From Streptomyces sp. NBC_01788 (GTDB taxonomy: Bacteria; Actinomycetota; Actinomycetes; Streptomycetales; Streptomycetaceae), in NCBI RefSeq assembly GCF_035917575.1, contig NZ_CP109090.1:7874001-7938000 (forward strand): a stretch of DNA of 64,000 bases, read 5' to 3'. The notes under the pieces are model-generated. The model was not told the DNA's origin, made no database searches, and saw only the letters and a list, made by a program, of their open reading frames with translations. The first letter of the stretch is position 1. Each line of letters begins with the position of its first letter. The position numbers and the translations under genes are program-made. Positions 1 to 7,514 of the stretch are shown here, piece after piece.

Positions 1-1
1 G

Positions 2-115
2 ATCTACGCGGTCGCCCTGATCGCCGTGGCGGCGGCGGGCGCGGGCACCACCTGGGGCCTGGGCCGGCTGCGGGCGCGGCTGCCGATCGTCCGCGACCAC
101 ACCTGGCTGCGCTGA
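2..115 (+). CDS. C-terminal end of a DoxX-like membrane protein (partial)
   Basis: Only the last 37 residues are inside the window, read in frame 2 up to TGA at 113-115. They form one hydrophobic Ala/Val/Ile-rich helix followed by a basic tail ending RLPIVRDHTWLR. A last membrane helix followed by an Arg-rich tail with a terminal W-L-R is common in DoxX-family proteins of Streptomyces, so that family is my best guess, but the piece is too short to be sure. A perfect hairpin follows at 160-189 and probably ends its transcript. Confidence 0.45.
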   Translation: MYAVALIAVAAAGAGTTWGLGRLRARLPIVRDHTWLR

Positions 116-159
116 AGCACGCCCGGCGCGAGGGCGGCACAGCGCGACGGCACCACACT

Positions 160-189
160 GCGACGGGCCCGCACCACGAGGCCCGTCGC
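160..189 (+). terminator. Hairpin terminator after the DoxX-like gene
   Basis: GCGACGGGCC (160-169) pairs perfectly with GGCCCGTCGC (180-189) across a 10-nt loop. There is no T-run, as is usual for Streptomyces terminators. It lies 45 nt after the partial gene and could also serve the converging ABC permease at 293. Confidence 0.6.
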
Positions 190-292
190 GCCGACCCGCC
201 GCACGGCCCCACGGTTCCGCTGAAGGGTCCCGTCATCCACGCGGTCCCGCACCACGCCGCCGTCCCCGTCGCCCATGGCTGAGGCTGGGGCG

Positions 293-1054
293 CTAGAGAG
301 CCACCAGGCGTCCGCCGCGGCCCCGCAGACGGACGGAGGCCAGGATGCCGCAGAGCACCGCCACGGCGGCGAGCGTGACGCAGGCCGTCAGAACGGTGTG
401 CGCGTCGCCGTGGAGGGCGGCGCGCAGGCCCCGGGCGGCCCAGTGGCCGGGGGAGGCCGGGGCCACGCGTGCGACCCAGGCCGGGAGGACGGCGAGCGGG
501 ACGAGCGCGCCGCCGACGCTGCTGAGGAGCATGCCGCCGATGTCGTAGGCGGCCGAGAGTTCGCCCATGCTGCGGACCAGCACACCGACCAGTGCGCCGA
601 GGCCGAGCAGGGTGCAGCTCCAGCTCAGCAGGACGCCCAGCAGCAGGACCGGATGCGGCACTCGCAGCCCGAAGACGCACGCGGCGAAGCCGATGATCAG
701 GAGTTGCTGCGCGAGCAGGGCGGCGAGGACGGGGATCGCCTTGCCGATGAGCATCTCCGCGGGATGCAGGGGCGTACCGCGGAGCCGGTCCCAGGTGCGG
801 CCGATCCGTTCGGCGAGGATCGCGCTGCCGGAGATGCTGAGCGCGAGCAGCGAGAAGGTGACCAGTGTGCCGACGACCGCCTGCTCGGTGCCGGCCGTCG
901 GGCCTTGCGCGGCCACGTAGAGCGGGCGCAGCAGGGTGATGAAGGCGAGCGGCAGGATCATCCGGCTCAGCAGCGGGCCGGGTTCGCGCAGCATGAGCAG
1001 CGCGTTGTGACGTATCAGGACGCTCAGGCGGGTGGCGGACTCACGCGGCGACAT
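293..1054 (-). CDS. ABC-2 type transporter permease
   Basis: This 253-residue protein is the membrane half of an ABC exporter. It has a short cytoplasmic N-terminus (MSPRESATRL), about six hydrophobic segments and the ABC-2 pattern of a long central hydrophobic block (around LLQQLLIIGF-like helices) with a Gly-rich loop near GGMLLSSVGG. I chose ATG at 1052-1054 because the frame before it is Pro/Arg-rich antisense to the ATPase gene. The start overlaps the end of the ATPase gene (stop at 1041) by 14 nt, so the two are translationally coupled. The pair probably exports a drug or lipid-like compound and is likely controlled by the divergent TetR regulator at 1969. The substrate is unknown. Confidence 0.88.
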   Translation of the reverse strand: MSPRESATRLSVLIRHNALLMLREPGPLLSRMILPLAFITLLRPLYVAAQGPTAGTEQAVVGTLVTFSLLALSISGSAILAERIGRTWDRLRGTPLHPAEMLIGKAIPVLAALLAQQLLIIGFAACVFGLRVPHPVLLLGVLLSWSCTLLGLGALVGVLVRSMGELSAAYDIGGMLLSSVGGALVPLAVLPAWVARVAPASPGHWAARGLRAALHGDAHTVLTACVTLAAVAVLCGILASVRLRGRGGRLVAL

Positions 1055-1922
1055 CACGGGGCTCCGTCCTCTCGTCGGTCGCCGCTGCTTCCAGCGAGTG
1101 GTAGAGGTCGTCCAGGCCGGGGCGCCGTATGTCGACGGAGGCGGGGGTGCGGCCGGAGGCGAGCAGGGCCGCCAGGTCGGCACCGGGGTCCGTGGTCGGC
1201 AGACGCAGTTCGGGTTCGGCCGGATCGGAGAAGGTGAGCCGGAGTTCGCCCGGCAGATGGCGGGTCAGTTCGTCCTGGGTGCCCCGCGCGATGACACGCC
1301 CCGCCCGGGCGAGCGCCAACGTGGCGTCGAGGTCGACGAGTTCCGGCAGGTAGTGAGTGGTGTAGACGACGGCGGCACCGGCTTCGGCGCGCCCCTTGAC
1401 GGCGGCCAGCAGGGCCGAGCGGGTCTCCGGGTCGGCCCCGGCGGTCGGCTCGTCCAGCAGCAGCAACGGGGGAGAGCCGACCATGGCGGTGGCCGCCTGG
1501 ACGCGGCGGCGCTGACCGCCGGACAGGAGGCCCACGGGCCGGTCCGCGACGGCGGCCAGCCGCAGCTCGTCGAGGGCCCGGGCGATCTCGGCGTCCCGTC
1601 CGCGTCCGCGCAGGCCCGCGAGTCCGGCGAGCAGCCGCAGGTTCTCCCGCACGGTCATGCCGCCGTACAGGGCCGGCTCCTGCGGAGCCACGCCGAGAAG
1701 CCGCCGCGCGGCCCGGCCGGCCCGCAGCGCGTCGTACGAGCCGATGCGGACCCGGCCCGCGTCGGGACGCACAAGACCGGTGACGATCTCGACGAACGTG
1801 GTCTTGCCGGCACCGTTGTGCCCGATCAGGCCGACGATCTCGCCGGGCGCGACCGTCAAGTCGAAGCCGTCGAGCGCGCGGCGCGGGCCGTAACGCTTCA
1901 CCAATTCCTCTGCGCTGAGCAT
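1041..1922 (-). CDS. ABC transporter ATP-binding protein
   Basis: This 293-residue nucleotide-binding subunit is of the DrrA/CcmA kind. Walker A is GHNGAGKTT at about residues 34-42, the signature is LSGGQRRRVQAA and Walker B is LLLLDEPTAGAD. A C-terminal extension of about 80 residues follows the ATPase core, as in drug and antibiotic exporters of this subfamily. ATG at 1920-1922 starts right at the conserved MLSAEELVKRYG N-terminus. It is coupled to the permease at 293-1054 by a 14-nt overlap. The promoter must lie in the 46-nt gap to the TetR gene, which holds two operator-like palindromes, so repression of both genes by that TetR protein is likely. Confidence 0.92.
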   Translation of the reverse strand: MLSAEELVKRYGPRRALDGFDLTVAPGEIVGLIGHNGAGKTTFVEIVTGLVRPDAGRVRIGSYDALRAGRAARRLLGVAPQEPALYGGMTVRENLRLLAGLAGLRGRGRDAEIARALDELRLAAVADRPVGLLSGGQRRRVQAATAMVGSPPLLLLDEPTAGADPETRSALLAAVKGRAEAGAAVVYTTHYLPELVDLDATLALARAGRVIARGTQDELTRHLPGELRLTFSDPAEPELRLPTTDPGADLAALLASGRTPASVDIRRPGLDDLYHSLEAAATDERTEPRDVAA

Positions 1923-1936
1923 CCCGTCTCCGTGAG

Positions 1937-1966
1937 GTCTACGCCGTATACGTCTACACTGTAGAC
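1937..1966. promoter_or_regulatory. Two adjoining TetR operator-like palindromes
   Basis: A perfect palindrome GTCTAC-ACT-GTAGAC lies at 1952-1966. Directly beside it, with no gap, is a near copy GTCTAC-GCC-GTATAC at 1937-1951. They fill most of the 46-nt space between the divergent ABC ATPase (start 1922) and TetR (start 1969) genes, and the perfect copy ends 2 nt before the TetR start codon. Two 15-bp half-turn-spaced sites are the usual layout for two TetR dimers. The regulator identity is inferred from position only. Confidence 0.72.
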
Positions 1967-1968
1967 CC

Positions 1969-2607
1969 ATGAGCGGCAGGCGGGAAGAGATACTGGACGC
2001 GGCCCTGGCCATCGCCGACGAGCGCGGCCTCGAAGCCGTCTCGATGCGCGCGCTGGCCGACCGTGTCGGCGTGACACCGATGGCCCTGTACCGGCATGTC
2101 AAGGACAAGGCCGCGCTCCTGGACGCGATGGTCGGGCGCCTGCTCGCCGCGCTCCTGCCGTCGGGCACCGCCGAGGATCAGGCCTGGGACGAGCGGCTCA
2201 ACGCCCTCGCGCACGCCTGCCGAGCGGTGACCCAACGTCACCCCTGGGCCGCCCACCTGCTCTTCTCCCGGCCCGCTGTCACACCGGACGCCGTGCGCGC
2301 GGTGGACATCATCTACACCGCGCTCATCGAAGCGGGGGTTCCCGAGCCGGAAGTTCCCCGGCTGGAACGCCTGGTCAGCACCTTCGTGATCGGGTTCGCC
2401 GCCTCCGAGGCCTCGGGCCGCTTCGCTCCCGGCGCTCTCGACCCGCGCAGCCGTCGCGGCCGGCTTCCGGAGGGTGAACTGCCCGGCCACAACAGACTCG
2501 GGCAGTGGCTGGACCTTCCCGTCGACCTCACCGCCGAGTTCGAGGCCGACCTGAACGACATCAGGCGACTGATCGAGGCGGCGGCGCGGCGTCCGAGTGC
2601 CCCGTAG
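1969..2607 (+). CDS. TetR-family transcriptional regulator
   Basis: This 212-residue repressor has the N-terminal TetR helix-turn-helix at about residues 5-50 (EILDAALAIADERG, then SMRALADRVGVTPMALYRHV, the typical recognition helix with Y-R-H). A larger ligand-binding domain follows, rich in Trp and His (HPWAAHLLFSRP). It is divergent from the ABC exporter with only 46 nt between them. ATG at 1969 lies 2 nt after a perfect palindrome and has no clear Shine-Dalgarno, so a leaderless or very short leader transcript is likely. It probably senses a compound exported by the neighbouring ABC pair and represses itself as well. The ligand is unknown. Confidence 0.9.
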   Translation: MSGRREEILDAALAIADERGLEAVSMRALADRVGVTPMALYRHVKDKAALLDAMVGRLLAALLPSGTAEDQAWDERLNALAHACRAVTQRHPWAAHLLFSRPAVTPDAVRAVDIIYTALIEAGVPEPEVPRLERLVSTFVIGFAASEASGRFAPGALDPRSRRGRLPEGELPGHNRLGQWLDLPVDLTAEFEADLNDIRRLIEAAARRPSAP

Positions 2608-2647
2608 CCGAGCGGCGGGCGAACGCGTATCGGTAGCCTGAGTCATC

Positions 2648-3091
2648 ATGTTCATGAAACGCGCGTGGTTTCTGCCGGTCCTGTTCGTGCTCTGCGGCTC
2701 GGTCCTCGCGGCCAGGCTGATCTCCCAGGGGAGCCCCGGCGGAGCCGTGGCATATCTGTTGCTGTTCCTGCTGCTCGCAGGTGCGTGCTCGCCTCTGCTC
2801 TTCCCGCGGTCGATCGGTGCTCTGGAGGCACAGGACCGCAGCGCGGCCGACGGCCGGCCGATCATCTTCTGGCGGCCGGGCTGCACGTACTGTCTGCGGC
2901 TGCGTATCCGGTTGGGCCATCGCGCCCGCCAGGCGTACTGGGTCAACATCTGGCGTGACCCGGCCGGCGCGGCGGCGGTGCGGGCGGCCAACGGTGGCAA
3001 CGAGACCGTGCCGACCGTCGTCGTTGCGGGCCGGCCGCACACCAATCCCGATCCCGCCTGGGTGCGCGAACAGCTCTCCGCTTCCGCCTGA
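2648..3091 (+). CDS. Membrane-anchored glutaredoxin-like thioredoxin-fold protein
   Basis: The 147-residue protein begins with two hydrophobic segments (about residues 5-20 and 33-52) that should place it in the membrane. The C-terminal 80 residues look like a glutaredoxin. WRPGCTYCLRLR carries the CxxC redox pair at about residues 78-81, and ETVPTVVVAG gives the cis-Pro (V-P-T) that closes the active site in thioredoxin folds. The C-terminal helix is DPAWVREQL. It probably reduces thiols or mixed disulfides at the inner membrane face, perhaps with mycothiol (mycoredoxin-like); that substrate is inferred. A second ATG at 2654 is equally possible as start. A terminator-like hairpin follows at 3122-3156. 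Confidence 0.8.
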   Translation: MFMKRAWFLPVLFVLCGSVLAARLISQGSPGGAVAYLLLFLLLAGACSPLLFPRSIGALEAQDRSAADGRPIIFWRPGCTYCLRLRIRLGHRARQAYWVNIWRDPAGAAAVRAANGGNETVPTVVVAGRPHTNPDPAWVREQLSASA

Positions 3092-3121
3092 TCAGGGGGG
3101 CGATCCCGCACGCGCAGGTGC

Positions 3122-3156
3122 GGGCCCCCAGGGGCCGAATGGGCCTGGGGGAGCCC
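3122..3156 (+). terminator. Hairpin terminator after the glutaredoxin-like gene
   Basis: GGGCCCCCAGG (3122-3132) pairs with CCTGGGGGAGCCC (3144-3156) with one bulge and an 11-nt loop. It lies 31 nt after the stop codon at 3091 and well before the stress-protein start at 3234. Confidence 0.55.
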
Positions 3157-3233
3157 TTGCGGCCCATATCCACCGAGTGATCGCGGTAAGACACTGACAG
3201 TAAGGAGCAGACCGAGCGCAGGAGGTGCGCGCC

Positions 3234-4136
3234 ATGCTGTCGCCTGTCGTCGTCGGAGTGGACGGATCCGCCGAGAGCCTCGCCGCCGTCGAGTGGGCCG
3301 CCCGTGAGGCGGTGCGCCGCGACCGGCCGCTGCGCCTGGTGCATGCCCGGAACTGGACCCGTGGCCAGGCGGAGAGCGAAACCGCGCACGCCGCTCAGCG
3401 GCACCGGGCACGCCGCACCCTGCGGCAGGCCGAGGAGTACCTCCGCGGCTCCGTACCCGATGTGGAACTCACCGACGAGCAGGTCGACGGCCCGGCGACC
3501 GCGGCCCTGCTGAAGGCGACCGAGCGGGCCGAACTGCTGGTGGTGGGCTCACGAGGCCTCAGCGGCTTCACCGGAGTCCTGGTCGGCTCCGTCGCGCAGG
3601 GGGTGGTCGCGACGGCCCCGCGCCCCGTGGTCCTCGTACGGGCGGGGGAGGAGGCCGAGGACGAGCACTACCCGGCCGGCGACGGCCGCCCGTCCACCAG
3701 CACCGGCTTCCGTGACGTGGTGCTCGGCATCGACCTCGCCGACGCCTGCGACGAGGTGATCGAGTTCGCGTTCGAGGCGGCCCGGCTGCGGCACGCCCGG
3801 CTGCGTGTCGTGTATGCCTGGCAGCCGCCCTCCGCGATCAGCCTCGGCCCCGGGGACATCGGGCTGATCAACGATCCCGAGCAGGCCGAGGAGTGGCGGG
3901 GCTTCCTGTCCGCCGTGCTGAAGGCGTGGCGCGAGAAGTACCCGAACACCGAAGTCCTGGAGACCGTCGTGGAGGGCGGGGCCTCCACCGTGCTGGTCCG
4001 GGCCGCCTCCGCGGCGAGCCTCCTCGTCGTCGGCCGTCGCCTGTCCGGCCGGCCGGCGGTTCCGCGCATCGGCCCCGTCACCCACGCCGCCGTCCACCAC
4101 GTCCGCTGCCCGCTGGCCGTCGTGCCCCACGAGTGA
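3234..4136 (+). CDS. Universal stress protein with two Usp domains
   Basis: This 300-residue tandem Usp protein starts at ATG 3234, 8 nt after a strong AGGAGG (3220-3225); a GTG at 3225 is rejected because it sits inside that site. Domain 1 (about 5-142) begins VVVGVDGSAES and carries an intact nucleotide-binding loop VVGSRGLSGFTGVLVGSV (G-x2-G-x9-G-S type). Domain 2 (about 160-298) begins VVLGIDLADA, but its loop (VVGRRLSGRPAVPRIGPV) has lost the regular G-x2-G-x9-G-S pattern, so probably only the first half binds ATP well. Actinobacterial tandem Usps respond to hypoxia, stationary phase or energy stress. It stands alone between a terminator and gene debris. Confidence 0.9.
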   Translation: MLSPVVVGVDGSAESLAAVEWAAREAVRRDRPLRLVHARNWTRGQAESETAHAAQRHRARRTLRQAEEYLRGSVPDVELTDEQVDGPATAALLKATERAELLVVGSRGLSGFTGVLVGSVAQGVVATAPRPVVLVRAGEEAEDEHYPAGDGRPSTSTGFRDVVLGIDLADACDEVIEFAFEAARLRHARLRVVYAWQPPSAISLGPGDIGLINDPEQAEEWRGFLSAVLKAWREKYPNTEVLETVVEGGASTVLVRAASAASLLVVGRRLSGRPAVPRIGPVTHAAVHHVRCPLAVVPHE

Positions 4137-4166
4137 GGCGGAGCCCCCCCGCCGGGTCCACCTGCC

Positions 4167-4607
4167 GTGATCCGTGGCGGGAGGCATCCCGAGTCCATCC
4201 CGGCGCTGCTGGTGGGCCGCGGCGCCGCGGTCGTCAACTTCAGTTCGACCTCCGCGATGTTCGCGCACCCCTACATGGCCGCGTACGCCGCGAGCAAGGG
4301 CGGCATCCAGTCCATGACGCACGCGCTCGCCGGCGAGTACGCCAGGCAGGGCATCCGCTTCACCGCCGTGCAGCCCGGCTCCATCTCCTCCGGCATGACC
4401 GACGGCAGTGGTGCCAGTAGGCAGAGCGCGGGTCCGGGTCTGCCCGAGGACGCCGACATGAGCCTGCTCACGAAGCTCTCCCCGGCGCTCGGCCAGGGCT
4501 TCGCCGGCCCCGAGACGGTGGCGTCCGTGGTCGCGATGCTCGGCTCCGACGACGGCAGCTTCACCACCGGCACCGAGGTCCGCATCGACGGCGGCACCCA
4601 CTTCTGA
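4167..4607 (+). pseudogene. Short-chain dehydrogenase remnant lacking its N-terminal half
   Basis: From about 4200 the frame reads as the C-terminal part of an SDR: GAAVVNFSSTSAMF (catalytic Ser strand), then YMAAYAASKGG (catalytic YxxxK, Y-A-A-S-K), VQPGSISSGM and the terminal TTGTEVRIDGGTHF. The Rossmann fold with TGxxxGIG and the NNAG motif, about 120 residues, is absent, and the first dozen codons (MIRGGRHPE...) do not resemble any SDR. It cannot bind NAD(P) and is best seen as the 3' end of a deleted gene. It begins 30 nt after the stress-protein stop, so the deletion joint is probably close to 4140-4200. Confidence 0.75.
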
Positions 4608-4765
4608 GAACGAAGCGGGCGGAAGCGCTCCGGCCCGCGCCCGACCGCTGCGATCCCATCGGGCCTGGCACCCGGCCCGGATGTCACACATTCGGCCCCG
4701 AGGGCGTCACATGGGCGGGCTCCGGCCCGTCGGACCCGAGGCACCCGTGGGGAGAGTGTGACCCG

Positions 4766-5200
4766 ATGACCGAACACGATTGGCTGGCCGCTCGGTTCGA
4801 GACCGACCGCCCTCGCCTGCGGGCGGTGGCGTACCGGATGCTCGGCTCGCCGGCCGAAGCGGACGACGCCGTCCAGGAGGCCTGGCTCCGCCTCAGCCGC
4901 TCGGACACCGCCGCGGTCGAGAACATGAGCGGCTGGCTCACCACCGTCGTGGCCCGGGTGTCGTTGAACATGCTCCAGTCGCGCAGGTCGCGCCGCGAGG
5001 ACCTGGTCGACGTCCCCGAGACCGGCGGCTCGCCCCGCCCGGACACACCGGTCGACCCGGAACGGGAGGCGCTGCTAGCCGAGTCGGTCGGCACCGCCAT
5101 GCTCCTCATCCTCGACACGCTCACGCCCGCCGAGCGGCTGGCGTTCGTGCTGCACGACATGTTCGCCGTGCCCTTCGAGGAGATCGCGCCGATCGTGTAA
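4766..5200 (+). pseudogene. ECF sigma factor (SigJ/ECF41-like), truncated in region 4
   Basis: The 144 codons cover sigma region 2 (LRAVAYRMLGSPAEADDAVQ, then EAWLRLSR) and the first half of region 4 (TLTPAERLAFVLHDMFAVPF, then EEIAPIV), ending at TAA 5198-5200 where the recognition helix should begin. Members of this group normally continue with the rest of the HTH and a SnoaL-like C-terminal domain of over 100 residues, which is needed for activity. The sequence after the stop bears no relation to that domain, so the gene was cut by a deletion or rearrangement. It could be translated, but should not recognise a -35 element. GTG-rich debris of an MFS gene follows. Confidence 0.75.
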
Positions 5201-5560
5201 GCGGTGAGGAAGGCGCGGATGAGATCGGCCTTGCCGGCCTGGTCGGTGTCGGCGCCCCCGTCCGGTGCCGGCGCGCCCGTCGGGCCCGCGCCCGGTGCGG
5301 CCGCGGCGACGCCCTGCCGCTGGATGCGGCGGCGGGCGCGCGCCCTCGCGGGACACCGTGGCGTCGAGGGTCAGCATGAGGTATGCGGTGCAGATGGCTG
5401 GCCAGTTGGCGGGCCGCGGCCGGAGTGCGGTCTGTGGTGCGCCGGCATCTTCGCGCTCGGCGCCGTCGTCAGCGGCGCGCTGCTGCGCGGCGGCCCGCTG
5501 CCGACACCCGGCCCGCCCACCGCAGAACCGGCCACCGAACCGGAGAAGGTGCCCACCTGA
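5201..5560. pseudogene. Scrambled debris including two opposite-strand pieces of a DHA2-type MFS transporter
   Basis: The minus strand around 5340-5415 reads ICTAYLMLTLDATV, matching the first helix of DHA2 drug:proton antiporters (normally followed by VNVALPSI, which is missing here). The plus strand at about 5435-5560 reads AGIFALGAVVSGALLRG and then a Pro/Thr/Glu tail ending EPEKVPT before TGA. That resembles the last helix and tail of the same family. The two pieces lie head to head within 100 nt, so they are remnants of a gene that was inverted and deleted. No intact gene fits this stretch. The assignment of both pieces is by eye and only moderately sure. Confidence 0.5.
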
Positions 5561-5565
5561 CAGCC

Positions 5566-5600
5566 GATGAGGAGGGCCGGGCAGCCCGGCCCTCCTCATC
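5566..5600. terminator. Perfect 16-bp hairpin, bidirectional terminator
   Basis: GATGAGGAGGGCCGGG (5566-5581) and CCCGGCCCTCCTCATC (5585-5600) are exact complements around a 3-nt loop. It lies 40 nt beyond the stop of the minus-strand DUF523 gene (5640) and just after the MFS remnant, so it would end transcription from either side. Confidence 0.75.
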
Positions 5601-5639
5601 AGATCGGCAAGGAGACCGAAGATCGGTAAGGAGACCGAC

Positions 5640-6089
5640 TCACACCCCGGGCGCGGGTCGCACGGCGATGCCGTTCCGCTCCAGCAACGCCGTCGTGACT
5701 CCGTCTCCCGGCACCAGCTCCCCGGCGAACGAACCGTCGTAGACCGCACCGCGTCCGCACGAGGGGCTGCGCGGCATCAGCAGTGCCTCGGCGCAACCCG
5801 CGTTCCGCGCCGCCGCGAGCGCACGTCGTGCTCCGTTCACGAATTGCGCCGTCACGTCACGCCCGGTGTCGTCGACGACTCGTGCCGTCCCGTCGAGCAC
5901 GTCATGCCCGTCGCCGCCCACCAGCTCCGCCGGCCGCCGCGGGGTCACGAGCCCGCCCGCGACCTCCGGGCAGAAGGAGACGACTTCGCGGCCGGCCACC
6001 GCCTCCTCGATCGCCGAGGACACCTTGTGCCGCCCGTCGAACCGGCACGGAATGCCGAGCAGACACGCGCTGACCAGGACCGCTTCCAT
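5640..6089 (-). CDS. DUF523 family protein
   Basis: This 149-residue protein has the full DUF523 pattern: an N-terminal SACLLGIPCRFDG with two conserved Cys (about residues 9 and 15), then VSFCPEVAGGLVTPRRPAE and PRSPSCGRGAVYDG with further conserved Cys. The Cys-rich motifs suggest metal or Fe-S binding, but the biochemical role of the family is not established in actinobacteria. It starts 9 nt after the stop of the minus-strand MFS gene (6099), so the two are probably co-transcribed. Its 3' end is marked by the strong hairpin at 5566-5600. Length is normal for the stand-alone form. Confidence 0.85.
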   Translation of the reverse strand: MEAVLVSACLLGIPCRFDGRHKVSSAIEEAVAGREVVSFCPEVAGGLVTPRRPAELVGGDGHDVLDGTARVVDDTGRDVTAQFVNGARRALAAARNAGCAEALLMPRSPSCGRGAVYDGSFAGELVPGDGVTTALLERNGIAVRPAPGV

Positions 6090-6098
6090 GCCGCCAGG

Positions 6099-7283
6099 CT
6101 AACCGCGGCGTTCGGCGAGGAGGAGGGCGAGGGCCGCGGCGCTGAGGAGGGCGCCGGCCAGGGGGAGGTTGTGGTGGCCGGGGGACTCCAGGAGGTGTCC
6201 TCCGAGGAGGGCGCCGCCGGCTATGCCGGCGTTGATGGCTGCGGAGCCCGTCGCGGACGCGACCTCGACACTGCGGGGAGCGATGCGCAGGATGCGGCTC
6301 TGGAGCGCGGTGATCAGGGCGGCCAGGGCCAGGCCGAGCAGGGCGACCGCAGTGACCGCGGCCCACGGGTGGACGCCCGCCGCCGCGAGTAACGCCAGGG
6401 CGGCCGTCAGGAGCCCCACCGTGCCGGTCATCGTGGCCCGGGCGTCGCGGTCGGACAGAGCACCGGACAGCCAGGTACCGGCCAGCCCCGCCAGGCCGTT
6501 CAGCAGGAGCACCGCGCTGACGGTGTCCGAGGGCAGGCCGGCTGCCTGGGTGAGGAAGACGGCGACGTACGTGTAGAAGGTGAAGACGCCGGCGACGACC
6601 AGCCCGGTCGCCGCCATCAGCAGGGCGAAGCGCGAGCTGCTGGGCCGTTGGGTGATGGACGCGGGGGTCGGTGCGGTCTGTGCCGAGGGCAGCAGGAGCG
6701 CGACAGCGACTCCGGCCATCAGGCCCAGGGCGCTCATGACCAGGAACGGCACCCGCCATTCGGTCCGCTGTCCGAGCCAGGTCCCTGCCGGGACGCCGAC
6801 CGCGCTCGCCAGCGGGATGCCGCTGAACAGTGCCCCGACCACCTTGGCCCGCACTGCTTCGCGGAACATGCTCGTGGCGGTCGCCGCGACCATCGAGAGG
6901 AGCACCGCATGGGTCAGCGCGATCAGGATCTGCGCCGACAGCAGGACGGCGTAGCCGGGTGCCAGGGCGGCCAGCGAGGCGGCGGCGGAGAAGGCGCACA
7001 GCAGGGCGGTGAGCAGGCGGCGACGCGGGAGCCGCCGGGTCGCCTTGGTCAGTGGTACCGCGGTGACGGTGACCACCAGCCCGTAGCCGGTCACCAGCAG
7101 CCCGACCGACGATTCCGACACGTCCAGTCCGTGCGCGATCTGCGGCAGCAGTCCGATCGGCAGGCTCTGCACGGTGCCGTATACGAACAGCGCCAGCGCG
7201 AGTGCGGTAACCGCGACCACCGCACGGGCCCGGCCGACCTGCTCGGCGGGGCCGGAAGCAACCACCTGGGGGAGGCCTTGCAT
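6099..7283 (-). CDS. MFS transporter, DHA1 (drug/arabinose efflux) type
   Basis: This 394-residue protein has twelve predicted membrane helices with the DHA1 layout. Motif A-like LTKATRRLPRRRLL lies between helices 2 and 3, and helix 4-5 has the Gly-rich SGIPLASAVGVPAGTWLG (antiporter motif C region). It probably exports a small toxic compound with protons. I prefer the ATG at 7281-7283 (MQGLPQVVAS) because GAAAGG precedes it by about 9 nt; GTG 7310 and ATG 7304 upstream are alternatives that add 9 or 7 residues. A fair -35/-10 pair lies at 7371-7399. It forms an operon with DUF523 downstream. The substrate cannot be told from sequence. Confidence 0.88.
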   Translation of the reverse strand: MQGLPQVVASGPAEQVGRARAVVAVTALALALFVYGTVQSLPIGLLPQIAHGLDVSESSVGLLVTGYGLVVTVTAVPLTKATRRLPRRRLLTALLCAFSAAASLAALAPGYAVLLSAQILIALTHAVLLSMVAATATSMFREAVRAKVVGALFSGIPLASAVGVPAGTWLGQRTEWRVPFLVMSALGLMAGVAVALLLPSAQTAPTPASITQRPSSSRFALLMAATGLVVAGVFTFYTYVAVFLTQAAGLPSDTVSAVLLLNGLAGLAGTWLSGALSDRDARATMTGTVGLLTAALALLAAAGVHPWAAVTAVALLGLALAALITALQSRILRIAPRSVEVASATGSAAINAGIAGGALLGGHLLESPGHHNLPLAGALLSAAALALLLAERRG

Positions 7284-7370
7284 GGGGACACGCCTTTCGA
7301 ACATGCCCACCCACCCGGGAGCCGAACTCCCAACGTTCCACCGTCACTTGGAAGGCGGCTGACGGGCCAC

Positions 7371-7399
7371 ACTCTATGACCTCGGCCTGGGCAACTCAA
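7371..7399 (-). promoter_or_regulatory. Candidate promoter of the MFS-DUF523 operon
   Basis: On the minus strand TTGAGT (7394-7399) and TAGAGT (7371-7376) are separated by 17 nt. This is a reasonable housekeeping sigma pattern about 90 nt before the chosen start at 7283. The rest of 7311-7514 shows no gene. Confidence 0.45.
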
Positions 7400-7514
7400 C
7401 GGACTCGCGGCTTGGGGAAGGGAACCAGCCGATCCCGGCAGTCGCGGAACTCCGGCGACTGATTGAGTACGTTCACTGTCTGAGAGGTGAAGCGGGCGCG
7501 GGCCGGGGGAGTGG

